From positions 1,189,312,759 to 1,189,376,758 of the forward strand of contig NC_064615.1 of NCBI RefSeq assembly GCF_023898315.1: a DNA stretch of 64,000 bases, in the 5' to 3' direction. This DNA comes from Schistocerca nitens. Lineage: Eukaryota; Arthropoda; Insecta; Orthoptera; Acrididae. Each line of letters opens with the position of its first letter. Within the stretch, counting starts at the first letter, position 1. Under the pieces are notes generated by a model, which saw only the letters and a list, made by a program, of their open reading frames with translations, was not told the DNA's origin and did not search any database. Made by a program: the position numbers and the translations under genes. Positions 46,088-55,340 of the stretch are shown in pieces.

Positions 46088-47464
46088 CTCTATGTGGTGA
46101 GTATCAAGCAATCTACCTTAATTCATACTGTTGTTAGTTCCCAATGACATTGTCCAGAAACTGAGCAATGTTTTCAACCCTGTTTACATGCTTTGTCTCC
46201 TCGACACCCCATACATATGAATGATTTTGTGAGTGTGCATTTGGCATATTTAAATAAAAGGAGACTTTTCCCACAGATCAATAAATGATAAGATGATTAA
46301 GTTATCATAATTACCAAATGCTCCTTTATTTACATTGGCCTTATGACGTGATGACTCTGAAATCAAGTACACTACTTATGCAATTCTGTAATTTCTCCAT
46401 CAGAAATTTAGTCAACTGAAAACAAGCAAAACAGAATCTGGATGGAAATACTGTTGGAGACTGCTCTAAGTGATTACAGAAAGCTACAAGGACAAGACAG
46501 TTGCTTTGAATTAATTTCAATCCACTGCATTTCCATCAAAGTCTTCACAGCAAACAATACATAAAAATGCAGTTTTCTTTTTTTCCCTTTCTTTTTTTTG
46601 AGCTAACACACTTTAGGAGAAATCAATTGCAACTCTACTTTCCTCCCTGGAGATCATTATGCTACTTTGTTGTGACACTGTGTTCTGGCAGGAATCTTGT
46701 TATGAAGCTGCAGCTTACAGTGACAGGTGCATAAAATGATCAGGTGATGAAAGTGTATATGTGAGGGTAGGTTAATAGAGGATGCTGCATGGATTTGACA
46801 CTGGTGTGTACCCGACCACAGATGAAATAGCTGTCTGCATTTGAAGCATATATAATTGATTCAAGTACAAAAATCTACGAAATAAAACCACCATAAACTC
46901 TGTTATTTATTTTGGAGATGACAGAAAGCGAGATAAAAAGGAACAGGTGTTTGCAACTGTGACCCAAATATGATAGTGTCTCTCCACAAATTCTTGGTTG
47001 TGGTGAGATTGATGTGTAGAGTAGCGCAAGGTGTAAATTACGCATGGAAGGTGACAATTCGAAGTGGTAACATACTAGGCTGTATCACTGTCCAAGGTTA
47101 CCGACACTCCACATATAAAACATTTTTTGTCAAACAACTAAAACTGCAAAATAAATTTGGAAAAGCTGTCTTGCGTAACAGGCAACCTCCTATGAGTATT
47201 TTGGCACTTATTATGTAAACCATATTATACATCAACTATAAAAAAATGCAAGAAGCCGGCTTGCCCAGCTGAGAATGATAGAACTCATAGAAATAAATAA
47301 CTTTCATCATAGGAGTACAGAGAGCTGTGTAACAAGTAGACTTCTTAGTTTCCACATCCATTTCATAGGCTTCTCTCTTAATGCATCGGTGTTAGTCACT
47401 TATACGTTATCACCCAAAATTTTTACAGCTTTCAATGCCTTTTCCAACAATCTCTCACTTTATT
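45611..47464. other. Gene-free stretch with a (CA)n run
   Basis: (CA)n lies at about 46030-46084. I recognise no other feature. Confidence 0.45.
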
Positions 47465-47760
47465 CTGAAGAATCAAACAATGGAAAAACCAGGATGGAAT
47501 GTAACAATATTATGAAAAGGAAGTTACTACTCGTCATATAGCGGAGACGCTGAGTCACAGATAGGCAAAACAAAAGGACAGTCACAAAATAAGCTTTCGG
47601 CCATCAAGGCCTTTGTCAAAAATAGATGACAGACATATAAACGCACATAGAAGCAAACACAACGCACACACACGACTGCAGCCTCTGGCAGCTGAAAGCT
47701 GTGGCTTCAACTTATATTGTGACAGTCTTTATTATGCCTATCTGCGACTCAGCATCGCAT
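47465..47760. mobile_element. Fold-back repeat (PLE-end type)
   Basis: The left arm has AACCAGGATGGAATGTAACA, ATATAGCGGAGACGCTGAGT and AAGCTTTCGGCCATCAAGGC. After a CA-rich centre a short right arm (ATTGTGACAGTCTTTATTAT, TGCGACTCAGCATCGCATAA) closes it. The right arm lacks the outer 40-50 bp. Confidence 0.75.
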
Positions 47761-47761
47761 A

Positions 47762-48110
47762 ACTCACGACCCATCCTCACATCTTTACTTCCAGCAGCAC
47801 CTCATCGCCTACCTTCCAAACTTCACAAAAGCTCTCCTGCTAAACTTGCAGAACTAGCAATCCTGGAAGGAAGGATATGAGGAGACATGGCTTTGCCACA
47901 GCCTGTGGGATGTTTCCAGAACGAAATTTTCAGTCTGCAGAGGAGTGTGCGCTGATATGAAACTTTCAGGCAGATAAAACTGTATGCTGGATCGAGACTC
48001 GAACTCAGGACCTTTGCCTTTCATGGGCAAGTGCTCTACAATCTGAGCTACTTAAGCACGACTCACGACCCGTCCTCACAGCTTTACCTCCGCCAGTACC
48101 TTGTTGATGG
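47762..48110 (-). mobile_element. tRNA-derived SINE-like repeat (family 3)
   Basis: On the minus strand a tRNA-like head has TAGCTCAGATTGTAGAGCAC (48036-48050 and onward) and a B box GAGTTCGAGTCTC at 47994-48006. The terminal 44 bp at 47762 (ACTCACGACCCATCCTCACA) recur at 48061 (ACTCACGACCCGTCCTCACA). The unit therefore seems to start again after about 299 bp, as in a tandem or dimeric arrangement. Confidence 0.7.
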
Positions 48111-48920
48111 TACAGCAAGGCGAGTCGAGTTTTGGCTGTTGGCCAATTTCAAAATTCAGATAATGACTAAAAAAGCAAAACCAGTCAATAACAAACTAAT
48201 ATTAAAATTTCACAGCCTATAACAAACAACGTTTTCATTTGAGAAACATATTGGGAGTGTGGACCCTTGTAGAAACATATTTATCGTTAAATGTTCACAA
48301 TGAGTGCACTCCAATCGACAAAGCGGCTCCTGTTTTTTAGTTGTATGTACTTAAATCAGCAAAACTCATCCCACATTTTTTTTTTAAAAAAGTTGCTGAC
48401 TTTAACAGGGATGTTACTGAAAATGTAAACAGAGTAGACTAGGCCCCTACTTCAGGAGTAAAACTCTCAATTAAGATGCTACGAATGAACAGAAATAAAC
48501 AGCATTCCTAGCTTTCAGCACAGCTGTTTCCTTCTTCAATGGAAAATATGAAGAGTTTGAAAAGGATGAGTTGTCTAATGTTCACCCCATGTATTTCTTC
48601 AGTTACTACTCCTTCCCTCCCTAAAGAAGCAACTTGAAACACTTAGTCCTAGGAGTGCTGTTACCTAATTGTGATTTATTTATTTATTTATTGTCCTCTG
48701 AATCAATACTGTACATGACATGCACATGGTGATGCACAAACACACATTTGATGTTGGAGATTGTGATAATTTGCTGGCATGAAGTAATATGCCAAAAGTT
48801 TACCAAAACATGAGCTTACATAAATATTTTCTGAGAAGTTATGGACACACAAATTACATATTCAGTTACACGTTTGTATTTTAGTGCTATATTCCTCAAA
48901 CACATATACACAACAGTACC
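48111..48920. other. Gene-free stretch
   Basis: AT-rich sequence. GGGAGTGTGGACCCTTGTAG at about 48251 echoes 9987. No gene is recognised. Confidence 0.4.
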
Positions 48921-49145
48921 TGGTTGGATATTTTTTCTGCACTTAATTTGCTTAGTAGCAGATGATATAGATTCCAGATTTTTGCACATGCTTGCATTAA
49001 TGTTTTACTCTTTACAAAATTCTTTGCTGCAGTGGTGGGATATTTTTTCTGCACTTAATTTGCTTAGTAGCAGATGATATAGATTCCAGATTTTTGCACA
49101 TGCTTGCATTAATGTTTTACTCTTTACAAAATTCTTTGCTGCAGT
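48921..49145. repeat. Tandem duplication, 112-bp period, two copies
   Basis: TATTTTTTCTGCACTTAATT and the following bases at 48929 recur at 49041 with almost no change. The second copy ends at about 49145 (GCTGCAGT). It lies just downstream of the CR1-like LINE 3' end in that LINE's own orientation. Confidence 0.93.
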
Positions 49146-49997
49146 TTGTTTCAAGTTTCTTTCCACCCATGTGGAGCAGAAATTTACTTGCAATGTAGAA
49201 ACAATGATCAAGTAGGAATGATTTTAATTTTTTATTAAATACAGTCAGGGACTTGTTGTTTTTTTATTTCTGATGGCAGGCTATTGTATATTTTAATGCC
49301 TTTGTTGAAGGGAGAGTTTTTAAAGGCAAAGGTGCACATATCTTTAACATGGAGTTCCATTTTCTGTCTAGTACCATAGTCCTGGACATTTACATTTTTA
49401 TTAAATTTTGTAATAGGCCTATTACTTTTTACAAATTTGCATAGTTCTAGTATATACAGGCTGCCATGGGGTTGGATTAGCAACTTTTGGAAGAGAGGTC
49501 TGCAGCAATCAGTCAGTTTTGCCTTGTTCATTGTTCTTATAGCTCTCTTTTGGGTGAGGAGAATGTTTGGGCTACGTGTGCAGTCTCCCCAGAATAAAAT
49601 ACCATACTGCATTACACTGGAATTGTGCATAGTAGGCTGTATGAACAGTTTCTGGGCTTGTGCAGTATGCAAGGATTTGTAGGGCATAGCACACTTGGTT
49701 TAACTTACTATTAGTTTTATTAATATGTATTTGCCATTTTAGATGATCCTGAATCCGTAGGCCTAGAAATCTTGTTTCTGTATTAGGGGATATTTGTGAA
49801 CCGTGTAATTTCATATCAGGCATAATTTTATTTGATCTTAGGTGTAAGATTAGGTAAGTGGCTTTCTTTGTGTTAACTATGAGCTTGTTTTTCTCAAACC
49901 AATCAACAAGTTCATCTGTATTTCCATTTATGGCCTCTTGGAGTTCATGTTCATTTTTGCTTGTTATGAGGATACTGGTATCATCTGCGAAGATCTA
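49146..49997 (-). mobile_element. CR1-like LINE, 5'-truncated copy
   Basis: On the minus strand it starts inside the RT active-site box (IFADDT near 49985). It continues through NTETRFLGLRIQDHLKWQIH (49740-49800) and LTQKRAIRTMNKAKLTDCCR (about 49500-49570). It ends with NKGIKIYNSLPSEIKKQQVP (49235-49300). The piece 49235-49687 is open for 150 codons. It is the same LINE type as 5400-9850 but better preserved. The left edge in the 3' UTR is uncertain. Confidence 0.8.
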
Positions 49998-50740
49998 TGC
50001 AGGCACGTACTGGCCACACCATCTGCAGGGCCACTTTTGTGAATTTAACACCTTTCCAGACAGAATTTTACATTTCACAAAAGTAACATCAATTACAGTA
50101 CATTTCATTTCTTCACATAAAAAATGTGTGTATGTCTGTGTGTAATAGATAGCATAAGGGTAGTCACAAGATCAGTCAATGTAAATATTCACACATCCTT
50201 CCAGCTTCATCTTTTCCATATAGCTATGTGATAAATTCTTATTTTAAAAGAAAGCTGAAAACATAAAACACAAAACACACATTTCATAATAAGATACAAC
50301 TGTGAAGAACAAAATATTTTTTAATTTTACTGTGCTACAGAATTAAATTTCAAATCTTTAAATCCCCACCCCCCCCTCTCTCCCAACTTCTCAAGGAAAG
50401 TGTACAATAGAACCATGCATGGTTTGTAACACAAAAATCATTACACATACATTTTTATGTGACTGTTTGCCGAACTGCTATAAATTCTGAGAAATTTAAA
50501 ACAAAAAAAAATTGAGATGATGATTTCTCAAAAAACGAGGACTGCAATAATCATCTAGTCACTATACTTCTGTACAAGTTGCCTGGAGTAAAGACTAGTT
50601 AAAAAAAAATAATCTTAACCCACTTTAACACAGCTCTGCAGCATGATGAACATCTGATGATAGTCGTGAATGCCAGGTTACATTCACAAATAAGCTGACA
50701 TGCGAATCTACTGACAACTGAAAAAGAAATGAAAAGCTAG
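49998..50740. other. AT-rich sequence 3' of the unrecognised host gene
   Basis: I see no transposon. If the minus-strand gene at 50750-51388 extends further, its last exon and 3' UTR should lie here. A candidate acceptor (a T-rich tract ending CAG) sits at about 50719-50735 on the minus strand. Confidence 0.4.
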
Positions 50741-50749
50741 CTATTATAC

Positions 50750-51388
50750 CTACATTTCTGAATTATTGCATATCCAAGAGGCTGAGAGCAGTTAGATGCT
50801 ATAAGATATACGAGTATTTCTGCTTTATTCATATGTCCATTTATTGCCTGACAAGCTTCTTCAATGCCTACTACTGCTTGAACATTTACATCGCAATATT
50901 TCACACTGGAAATACCTTATGATGAAGTCAAAAGCAGACAATGCATGACCGAGTAATACTACATGTGTTTGTTACATTACGCTATAAGTATTTTTAAAAT
51001 TTTGTTAAATTTTCGTTTACCTCCGGGTGATTTCTTTGACAAGTTCACGGCAGCTCGATAATAATGTTATTTCTTCCTCACTTCGCACTTCTTCCGGTTT
51101 TTTAAGAATTATAGCAATCTGAAAAAACGAGAAAATAAGCAAATTTTTATCGGCAGAGAATGTAAGACTGGAGAAGAACAAAATGTAAATCGTAAGAGAG
51201 TTGTTTTTAAATTGGCGCTGTCTCTGGATCTTCATTTACCGTATAAAAATTACTTTTACATGACAAAAAACAATGAAAATTTTTACTTTTTTGTAGTATG
51301 CCTTCCTTTCTTCCTTTACTGACACAGTCACCGGTCTTGTAACTTTTCTGCGCGACACGGTAGTCTGAAACTCGTTCTTCACAGCCAT
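50750..51388 (-). CDS. Unrecognised small multi-exon gene, divergent from METTL23
   Basis: I do not recognise the protein. Three exons join in frame on the minus strand. Exon 1 is 51287-51388 (34 codons, from MAVKNEFQTTVSRRKVTRPV). Exon 2 is 51021-51118 (IAIILKKPEEVRSEEEITLL, then SSCRELVKEITR). Exon 3 is 50750-50905 (SVKYCDVNVQAVVGIEEACQ, then AINGHMNKAEILVYLIASNC and SQPLGYAIIQ). Acceptors are a T-rich tract plus CAG before exon 2 and TTTCCAG before exon 3. Donors are AAA/GTAAAA and GAG/GTAAAC. The introns are about 168 and 115 bp. The predicted product starts basic and then becomes Glu-rich and helical, with no signal peptide. The 3' end is unresolved: AG/GTATAA at 50750 is a possible donor, but the next T-rich CAG acceptor is only about 32 bp away. 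Open phase across both junctions argues for a real gene. Confidence 0.5.
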
Positions 51389-51614
51389 ATTCACCAGACT
51401 TAAACCAAATGTCAAAACTGTAACATGGGAAGATGTTATACTTACACAAAGTCCAGTTCGACAATATAACTAACACTGAGTTCTCTAACAAATATATTAA
51501 TGGGAAAAACGATTTAATTTAACTTTATTTGGCTCTCAGTGACACCTATACATTTTGCGTATGACTAATCGAAGTACCGTGTTTATCTTAGTTCATTTCC
51601 GGTATAACAGTCCA
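51389..51614. promoter_or_regulatory. Putative bidirectional promoter
   Basis: About 226 bp separate the two divergent start codons (minus gene at 51388, METTL23 at 51615; only 172 bp if METTL23 starts at 51561). No TATA box is evident for either direction. A shared promoter is inferred from spacing alone. Confidence 0.45.
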
Positions 51615-52415
51615 ATGTCTGATGGGGTTTCAGAGCAAGTGAAAAAGTTTGTTTTCAAATCAGTTAACAATAGAGCGAGTGAAAACGAGATAGAGACGCT
51701 AGAAATACTGATACCAGAGGTAAAAATATGAGGAATATTAAAACAAGCGCTATGGATCCGCTAAAATTATTTACCGTTTGTAATGGCTAGTGTTTTATGC
51801 AAAGTAGTATGATTGCGTTTCTATTTTCAGCAACTTCAAGCAGGTTACAGTTTCTACACGTGGCCATCAGCACCGGTACTTGCATGGTTCTTGTGGGAAC
51901 ATCGACGTGAACTTCCAGGAAAACATATACTGGAACTTGGTTCGGGCACCGCGCTTCCAGGGATTGTCGCTGCAAAGTGCGGTGCTGCTGTAACATTAAC
52001 GGATAATGCTTGTCTACCGAAGAGCTTGCAACACGTGAAACGGTGTTGTGAAATAAATGGACTCCAACCAAACCAGGCAAGAGTCATTGGTCTGACTTGG
52101 GGACTTTTCCTATCAAGTATATTTAGCCTTGGTCAGGTAGATCTCATTTTGGGATCAGATTGTTTCTATGAACCAGGTGTGTTTGAAGACATTATCGTAA
52201 GCGTTGCGTTCTTATTGGAAAAGAATCCACACGCAAAATTTTTATGCACTTATCAGGAACGCAGTGCCGACTGGTGCATAGAACATTTATTGCACAAGTG
52301 GAGACTGCAGTGCGAACATATCCCCTTAAACAACTTGGGCACAGAATCAGGAATAGACACTAGTGAATTAATGCAAGATCACACTATCCATCTCTTAGAA
52401 ATAACAAGAGCTTGA
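51615..52415 (+). CDS. METTL23: METTL23-like protein arginine methyltransferase, two exons
   Basis: Exon 1 is 51615-51719 (35 codons, MSDGVSEQVKKFVFKS...) and exon 2 is 51831-52415. The 111-bp intron has GTAAAA and TTTTCAG ends and splits in phase 0. The 229-residue product belongs to the MTF16 family of seven-beta-strand methyltransferases. The SAM-binding motif I is LELGSGTALPG at about residues 69-79. YTWPSAPVLAWFLWEHRREL precedes it and LILGSDCFYEP follows at 140-149. CTYQERSADW lies near 174-183. METTL23 proteins have been reported to methylate arginine (histone H3) in the nucleus. Human METTL23 is about 190 residues, so the length fits. An in-frame ATG at 51561 could add 18 residues; both starts have C at -3, a poor context. 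The stop lies 22 bp before the SLIRP-like frame, and no poly(A) signal lies between. Confidence 0.93.
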
Positions 52416-52437
52416 TTTATATAATAGGCAGTTAATA

Positions 52438-52692
52438 ATGGCAGCACGAGCTGCATATAAAATATTTGTTGGAAACCTTCCTTGGACTATTGGACATCGT
52501 GAACTGAGGATGTATTTTTCTGAGTTTGGTCCTGTTGCCTCAGCAGTCGTTGTTTTTGACAAAAACACTGGCTTATCAAGAGGCTATGGTTTTGTTGTGC
52601 TTGGTAATAAATCAGGTTTTAACAAGGTCACCAATAAACAGACTCATGTTTTAGAAGGAAATCAAATAACAGTTCAAGTTGCATCACACTGA
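52438..52692 (+). CDS. SLIRP: SLIRP-like RNA-binding protein (single RRM)
   Basis: The protein has 84 residues and no introns. Almost all of it is one RRM: RNP2 IFVGNL at residues 9-14 after MAARAAYK, and RNP1 RGYGFVV at 48-54. SLIRP works in mitochondria with LRPPRC to stabilise mitochondrial mRNAs. Here the N-terminus is short and only mildly basic, so a targeting sequence is not obvious. Human SLIRP is longer (109 residues). The start has A at -3 and G at +4, stronger than the METTL23 start upstream. It lies 22 bp after METTL23 and 68 bp before the ACBD6-like frame. Assignment to SLIRP rather than another small RRM protein rests on size, the FVGNLPWTIGHRELRMYFSE stretch and the neighbour. 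Confidence 0.85.
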   Translation: MAARAAYKIFVGNLPWTIGHRELRMYFSEFGPVASAVVVFDKNTGLSRGYGFVVLGNKSGFNKVTNKQTHVLEGNQITVQVASH

Positions 52693-52760
52693 CAACAATA
52701 ATATTTGGTGATTATAGTCATTTGTAGTCAGTTACCAGTTTTTGTAGTATTTGTAACAGT

Positions 52761-53495
52761 ATGGATGATACTGATGAGCTTGTAGAAAAATTTACAAAAG
52801 CAGCAAAGTATGCTAAAGAGATTTGTGGGGAATTTGACAGTAATGAACTTCTGGAACTGTATGGTTACTATAAACAAGCTACAGAAGGACCTTGCCAAAC
52901 ATCAAAGCCCAGTTGGTTTGACTTAACAGCTAAACATAAATGGGAATCATGGAGACGCCTAAAGGATATGGATCGTGAGACTGCTATGATAAAATATGTT
53001 AAAATAATATCTGAAGTGGATCCTGTTTGGGAGGAACGATTTACAGAAAGACCTGCTGGCAGTGGTGCAGGATGGGTGGCAGTAAGCTGCATGACAAATA
53101 CTGATGAGTACTTACCAGACACAGAGAAAACAGTCTTTGACTGGGTGAAAGAAGGTAATGTTCAGAAGGTTATTGATGCCTCTAGGAGCTTCAGTTCACT
53201 TGAAATGATTAATAAACAAGATGAAGGTGGGATGGCATTACTTCATTGGGCTGCTGACAGAGGAAATATGGAAATGGTAGACTGTCTAGTTGAGAAACTG
53301 AAAGCTGATGTGAATTTAAAAGATGCTGATGGCCAAACTGCTTTGCATTATGCTGCAGCCTGTGGACATGTTAATGTTACTAAATTTTTAGTTCAACATG
53401 GTGGAGATCCCAATATTGCTGATCTTGATGGGACACTCCCAAAAGATATCGCTGCTGACAGTGAAATATTGAAGGCTCTGACAATAGCAAACTGA
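52761..53495 (+). CDS. ACBD6: ACBD6-like acyl-CoA-binding, ankyrin-repeat protein
   Basis: The frame has 244 codons and no introns, while vertebrate ACBD6 has many exons. The acyl-CoA-binding domain covers residues 5-92: LLELYGYYKQATEGPCQTSK with the YKQAT signature, then WFDLTAKHKWESWRRL and KYVKII. A linker follows (VFDWVKEGNVQKVID). Two ankyrin repeats lie at about 155-187 (GGMALLHWAADRGNMEMVDC) and 190-221 (DGQTALHYAAACGHVNVTKF). ACBD6 binds long-chain acyl-CoA and is linked to protein N-myristoylation and lipid supply. Length and domain order match the family (human about 282 residues). The start has A at -3 and G at +4. It is the third frame of the cluster, and the only clear AATAAA follows it at 53994. 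The Drosophila counterpart is, from memory, anox. Confidence 0.93.
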   Translation: MDDTDELVEKFTKAAKYAKEICGEFDSNELLELYGYYKQATEGPCQTSKPSWFDLTAKHKWESWRRLKDMDRETAMIKYVKIISEVDPVWEERFTERPAGSGAGWVAVSCMTNTDEYLPDTEKTVFDWVKEGNVQKVIDASRSFSSLEMINKQDEGGMALLHWAADRGNMEMVDCLVEKLKADVNLKDADGQTALHYAAACGHVNVTKFLVQHGGDPNIADLDGTLPKDIAADSEILKALTIAN

Positions 53496-53993
53496 TATTG
53501 TTTCATGTAGGCCTATGGTCATTTGACATCATGATTATTCTTGCATTGATAATGAAGTTAATTGATCTTTTCCCTTCATTTGCATAGCTGATAAATCCTT
53601 GGTGTATAATATGTTGTAAATAAGTGCTCCATCATTTAAAACAAGACTATAAATTTGAAATAAGTCATTAAATTCTTTTTGAGTTTCAATTATATTGTGT
53701 TTGGCCTAATTTACCCCTACATTTGTATGATAAAGTGTTGCCACAGTTTACTTGATGGTATGCATTTTCAATTCTTACATGAATTATTGGGGAAAAGTGC
53801 ATATAAATGTTTCCATATATGAAGCAATGGCTGTAATTTAGTGTAGTTTTCATAATTGCTGTAACACAGGTGCAAAAACCAAATGAAAATTATCTTTGTA
53901 GTGAAACAATTTGAAATGTTGAAGTAGGATGGTCTGTAAACCATTACAGTGATAATAGATTTGATTTTTCACTGGCTATTACAAATGTTTTAA

Positions 53994-53999
53994 AATAAA
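53994..53999 (+). terminator. Candidate poly(A) signal AATAAA
   Basis: This is the first canonical AATAAA on the plus strand after METTL23, SLIRP and ACBD6. It lies about 500 bp after the ACBD6 stop. An ATTAAA variant lies nearer, at about 53666. None occurs between the three frames, in keeping with one shared 3' end. Confidence 0.5.
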
Positions 54000-55129
54000 T
54001 CTGGTACATGCATTTACACCCTAGGAATTAAATTTTATAAAATTGTTATCAAAAGAAGGGTATTTATTTTTGCGTATATTGTTTTGCAATTTCTAGTTAA
54101 GTGAATTGACTGCCACATGTTCTTTACCTACTATTTTTTATGTAGTGTGTTGGTGGGGAGGGAGTTATAATCATCTGCAGTGGTATGTCATTATGCACTG
54201 TATCGGCTCAGCTTAGGCTTGAACCTGTTTGCCAACACGTCTTTCTTCTAATGTAAATTATAAACAGAATTTTACTCAGATTAGTTTGTTTCATGTATGT
54301 GGCTTATGCCTGGAGTGTTGCATATGTAAACTGCTGTCATATTTTCTCACCATTAGATCTGTGTACATTGGGAATTGTTGACAGTTTGTTGGTGTGTATG
54401 AGGCTGGAACAAATATTTGCCACAACAGCATCATTATTTCAATGGTTGCTTGAAAGCTGTTTGGTCAGAACCAATCTTATTTAATGGCCAGTCGAAATAA
54501 CTAAATAACCCACTCTGAAAAGTCTAAATTGTTATTTTTTCACTCTATTCATTTTTTAAACTTTTTTTTCTCTACATACAAGAAATTAATTCTAGCCATA
54601 TTTCCAAACAGCAAATTTTTGCTCTCATCCTTTGATATGTAATGCATGTTCTACTGTTGTTACAAAACAACCAAGGTAAGTCATTTCAAGTAATGTTTTG
54701 AAGAGGCTGTAGATAAGTCAGTATAAAATATAAAATGTAGTAACAAAGAAAGATAATCTCTCTCTTTATAAAAAAAGGCATTGGGTAGGCTAAGTACAGT
54801 ACAACAATTATCAACCTGTGCCCCCCCCCCCCTTTCCCGAGGGCCATGACCACACGAAATGGGGGCACAAGTTTATTGAAAAGAAAAATATATGAATTCA
54901 GAAACTGATTAATTTACTGAAAGAAAATGAAAGAGTTAAACACATTCTGAGATAATAGAAAAATTAAATTCACATTTACAGCAATATAATACACTTACAA
55001 ACAGAATTGGATTGGCACTGCACAATGCATTTAATAATTAATTTTTCAATGCTAATATAAAAATAGGTTTAGTAATTATTAGTGACTCCCTTGGGTCTAA
55101 TTTGCAGAGTAAAACCCACTCAAAATCAA
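54000..55129. other. Gene-free AT-rich sequence
   Basis: No gene or recognised element. A poly-C run lies at about 54822-54833. Confidence 0.45.
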
Positions 55130-55340
55130 ACACTGGAAACTCCAGATGGGAATATCAACAATGTAGGAAAGAGCTAGGTTGCTAATTACTGTAAAGATGA
55201 CAAATTAAGTTGCTAATAGTCACACACAAGCTTTCAGTCACAAACTTCATCCGAAAAAGAGGAACATACGCCATGCATTAATGTTTTTTTTCCTTTCTGA
55301 TGAAGGCTGTGGCCAAAAGCTTATGTGTAAATATACTCTC
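55130..55340. mobile_element. Degenerate fold-back repeat (PLE-end type)
   Basis: The left end is AACACTGGAAACTCCAGATG and ATATCAACAATGTAGGAAAG. CAAGCTTTCAGTCACAAACT on the left is mirrored by TGGCCAAAAGCTTATGTG on the right. The right arm stops early. Confidence 0.55.

Noticed and set aside
51854-52087. Minus-strand frames opposite METTL23 and ACBD6 (also 51787-52080, 52868-53122)
   Set aside because: They are complements of strongly conserved plus-strand coding sequence and show no motif of their own.
52438-53495. SLIRP-like and ACBD6-like frames as processed retrocopies, because they have no introns
   Set aside because: They are intact, sit in tight order after METTL23, and show no poly(A) tract or target-site duplication. 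Retrocopies would not be expected to land in this order.
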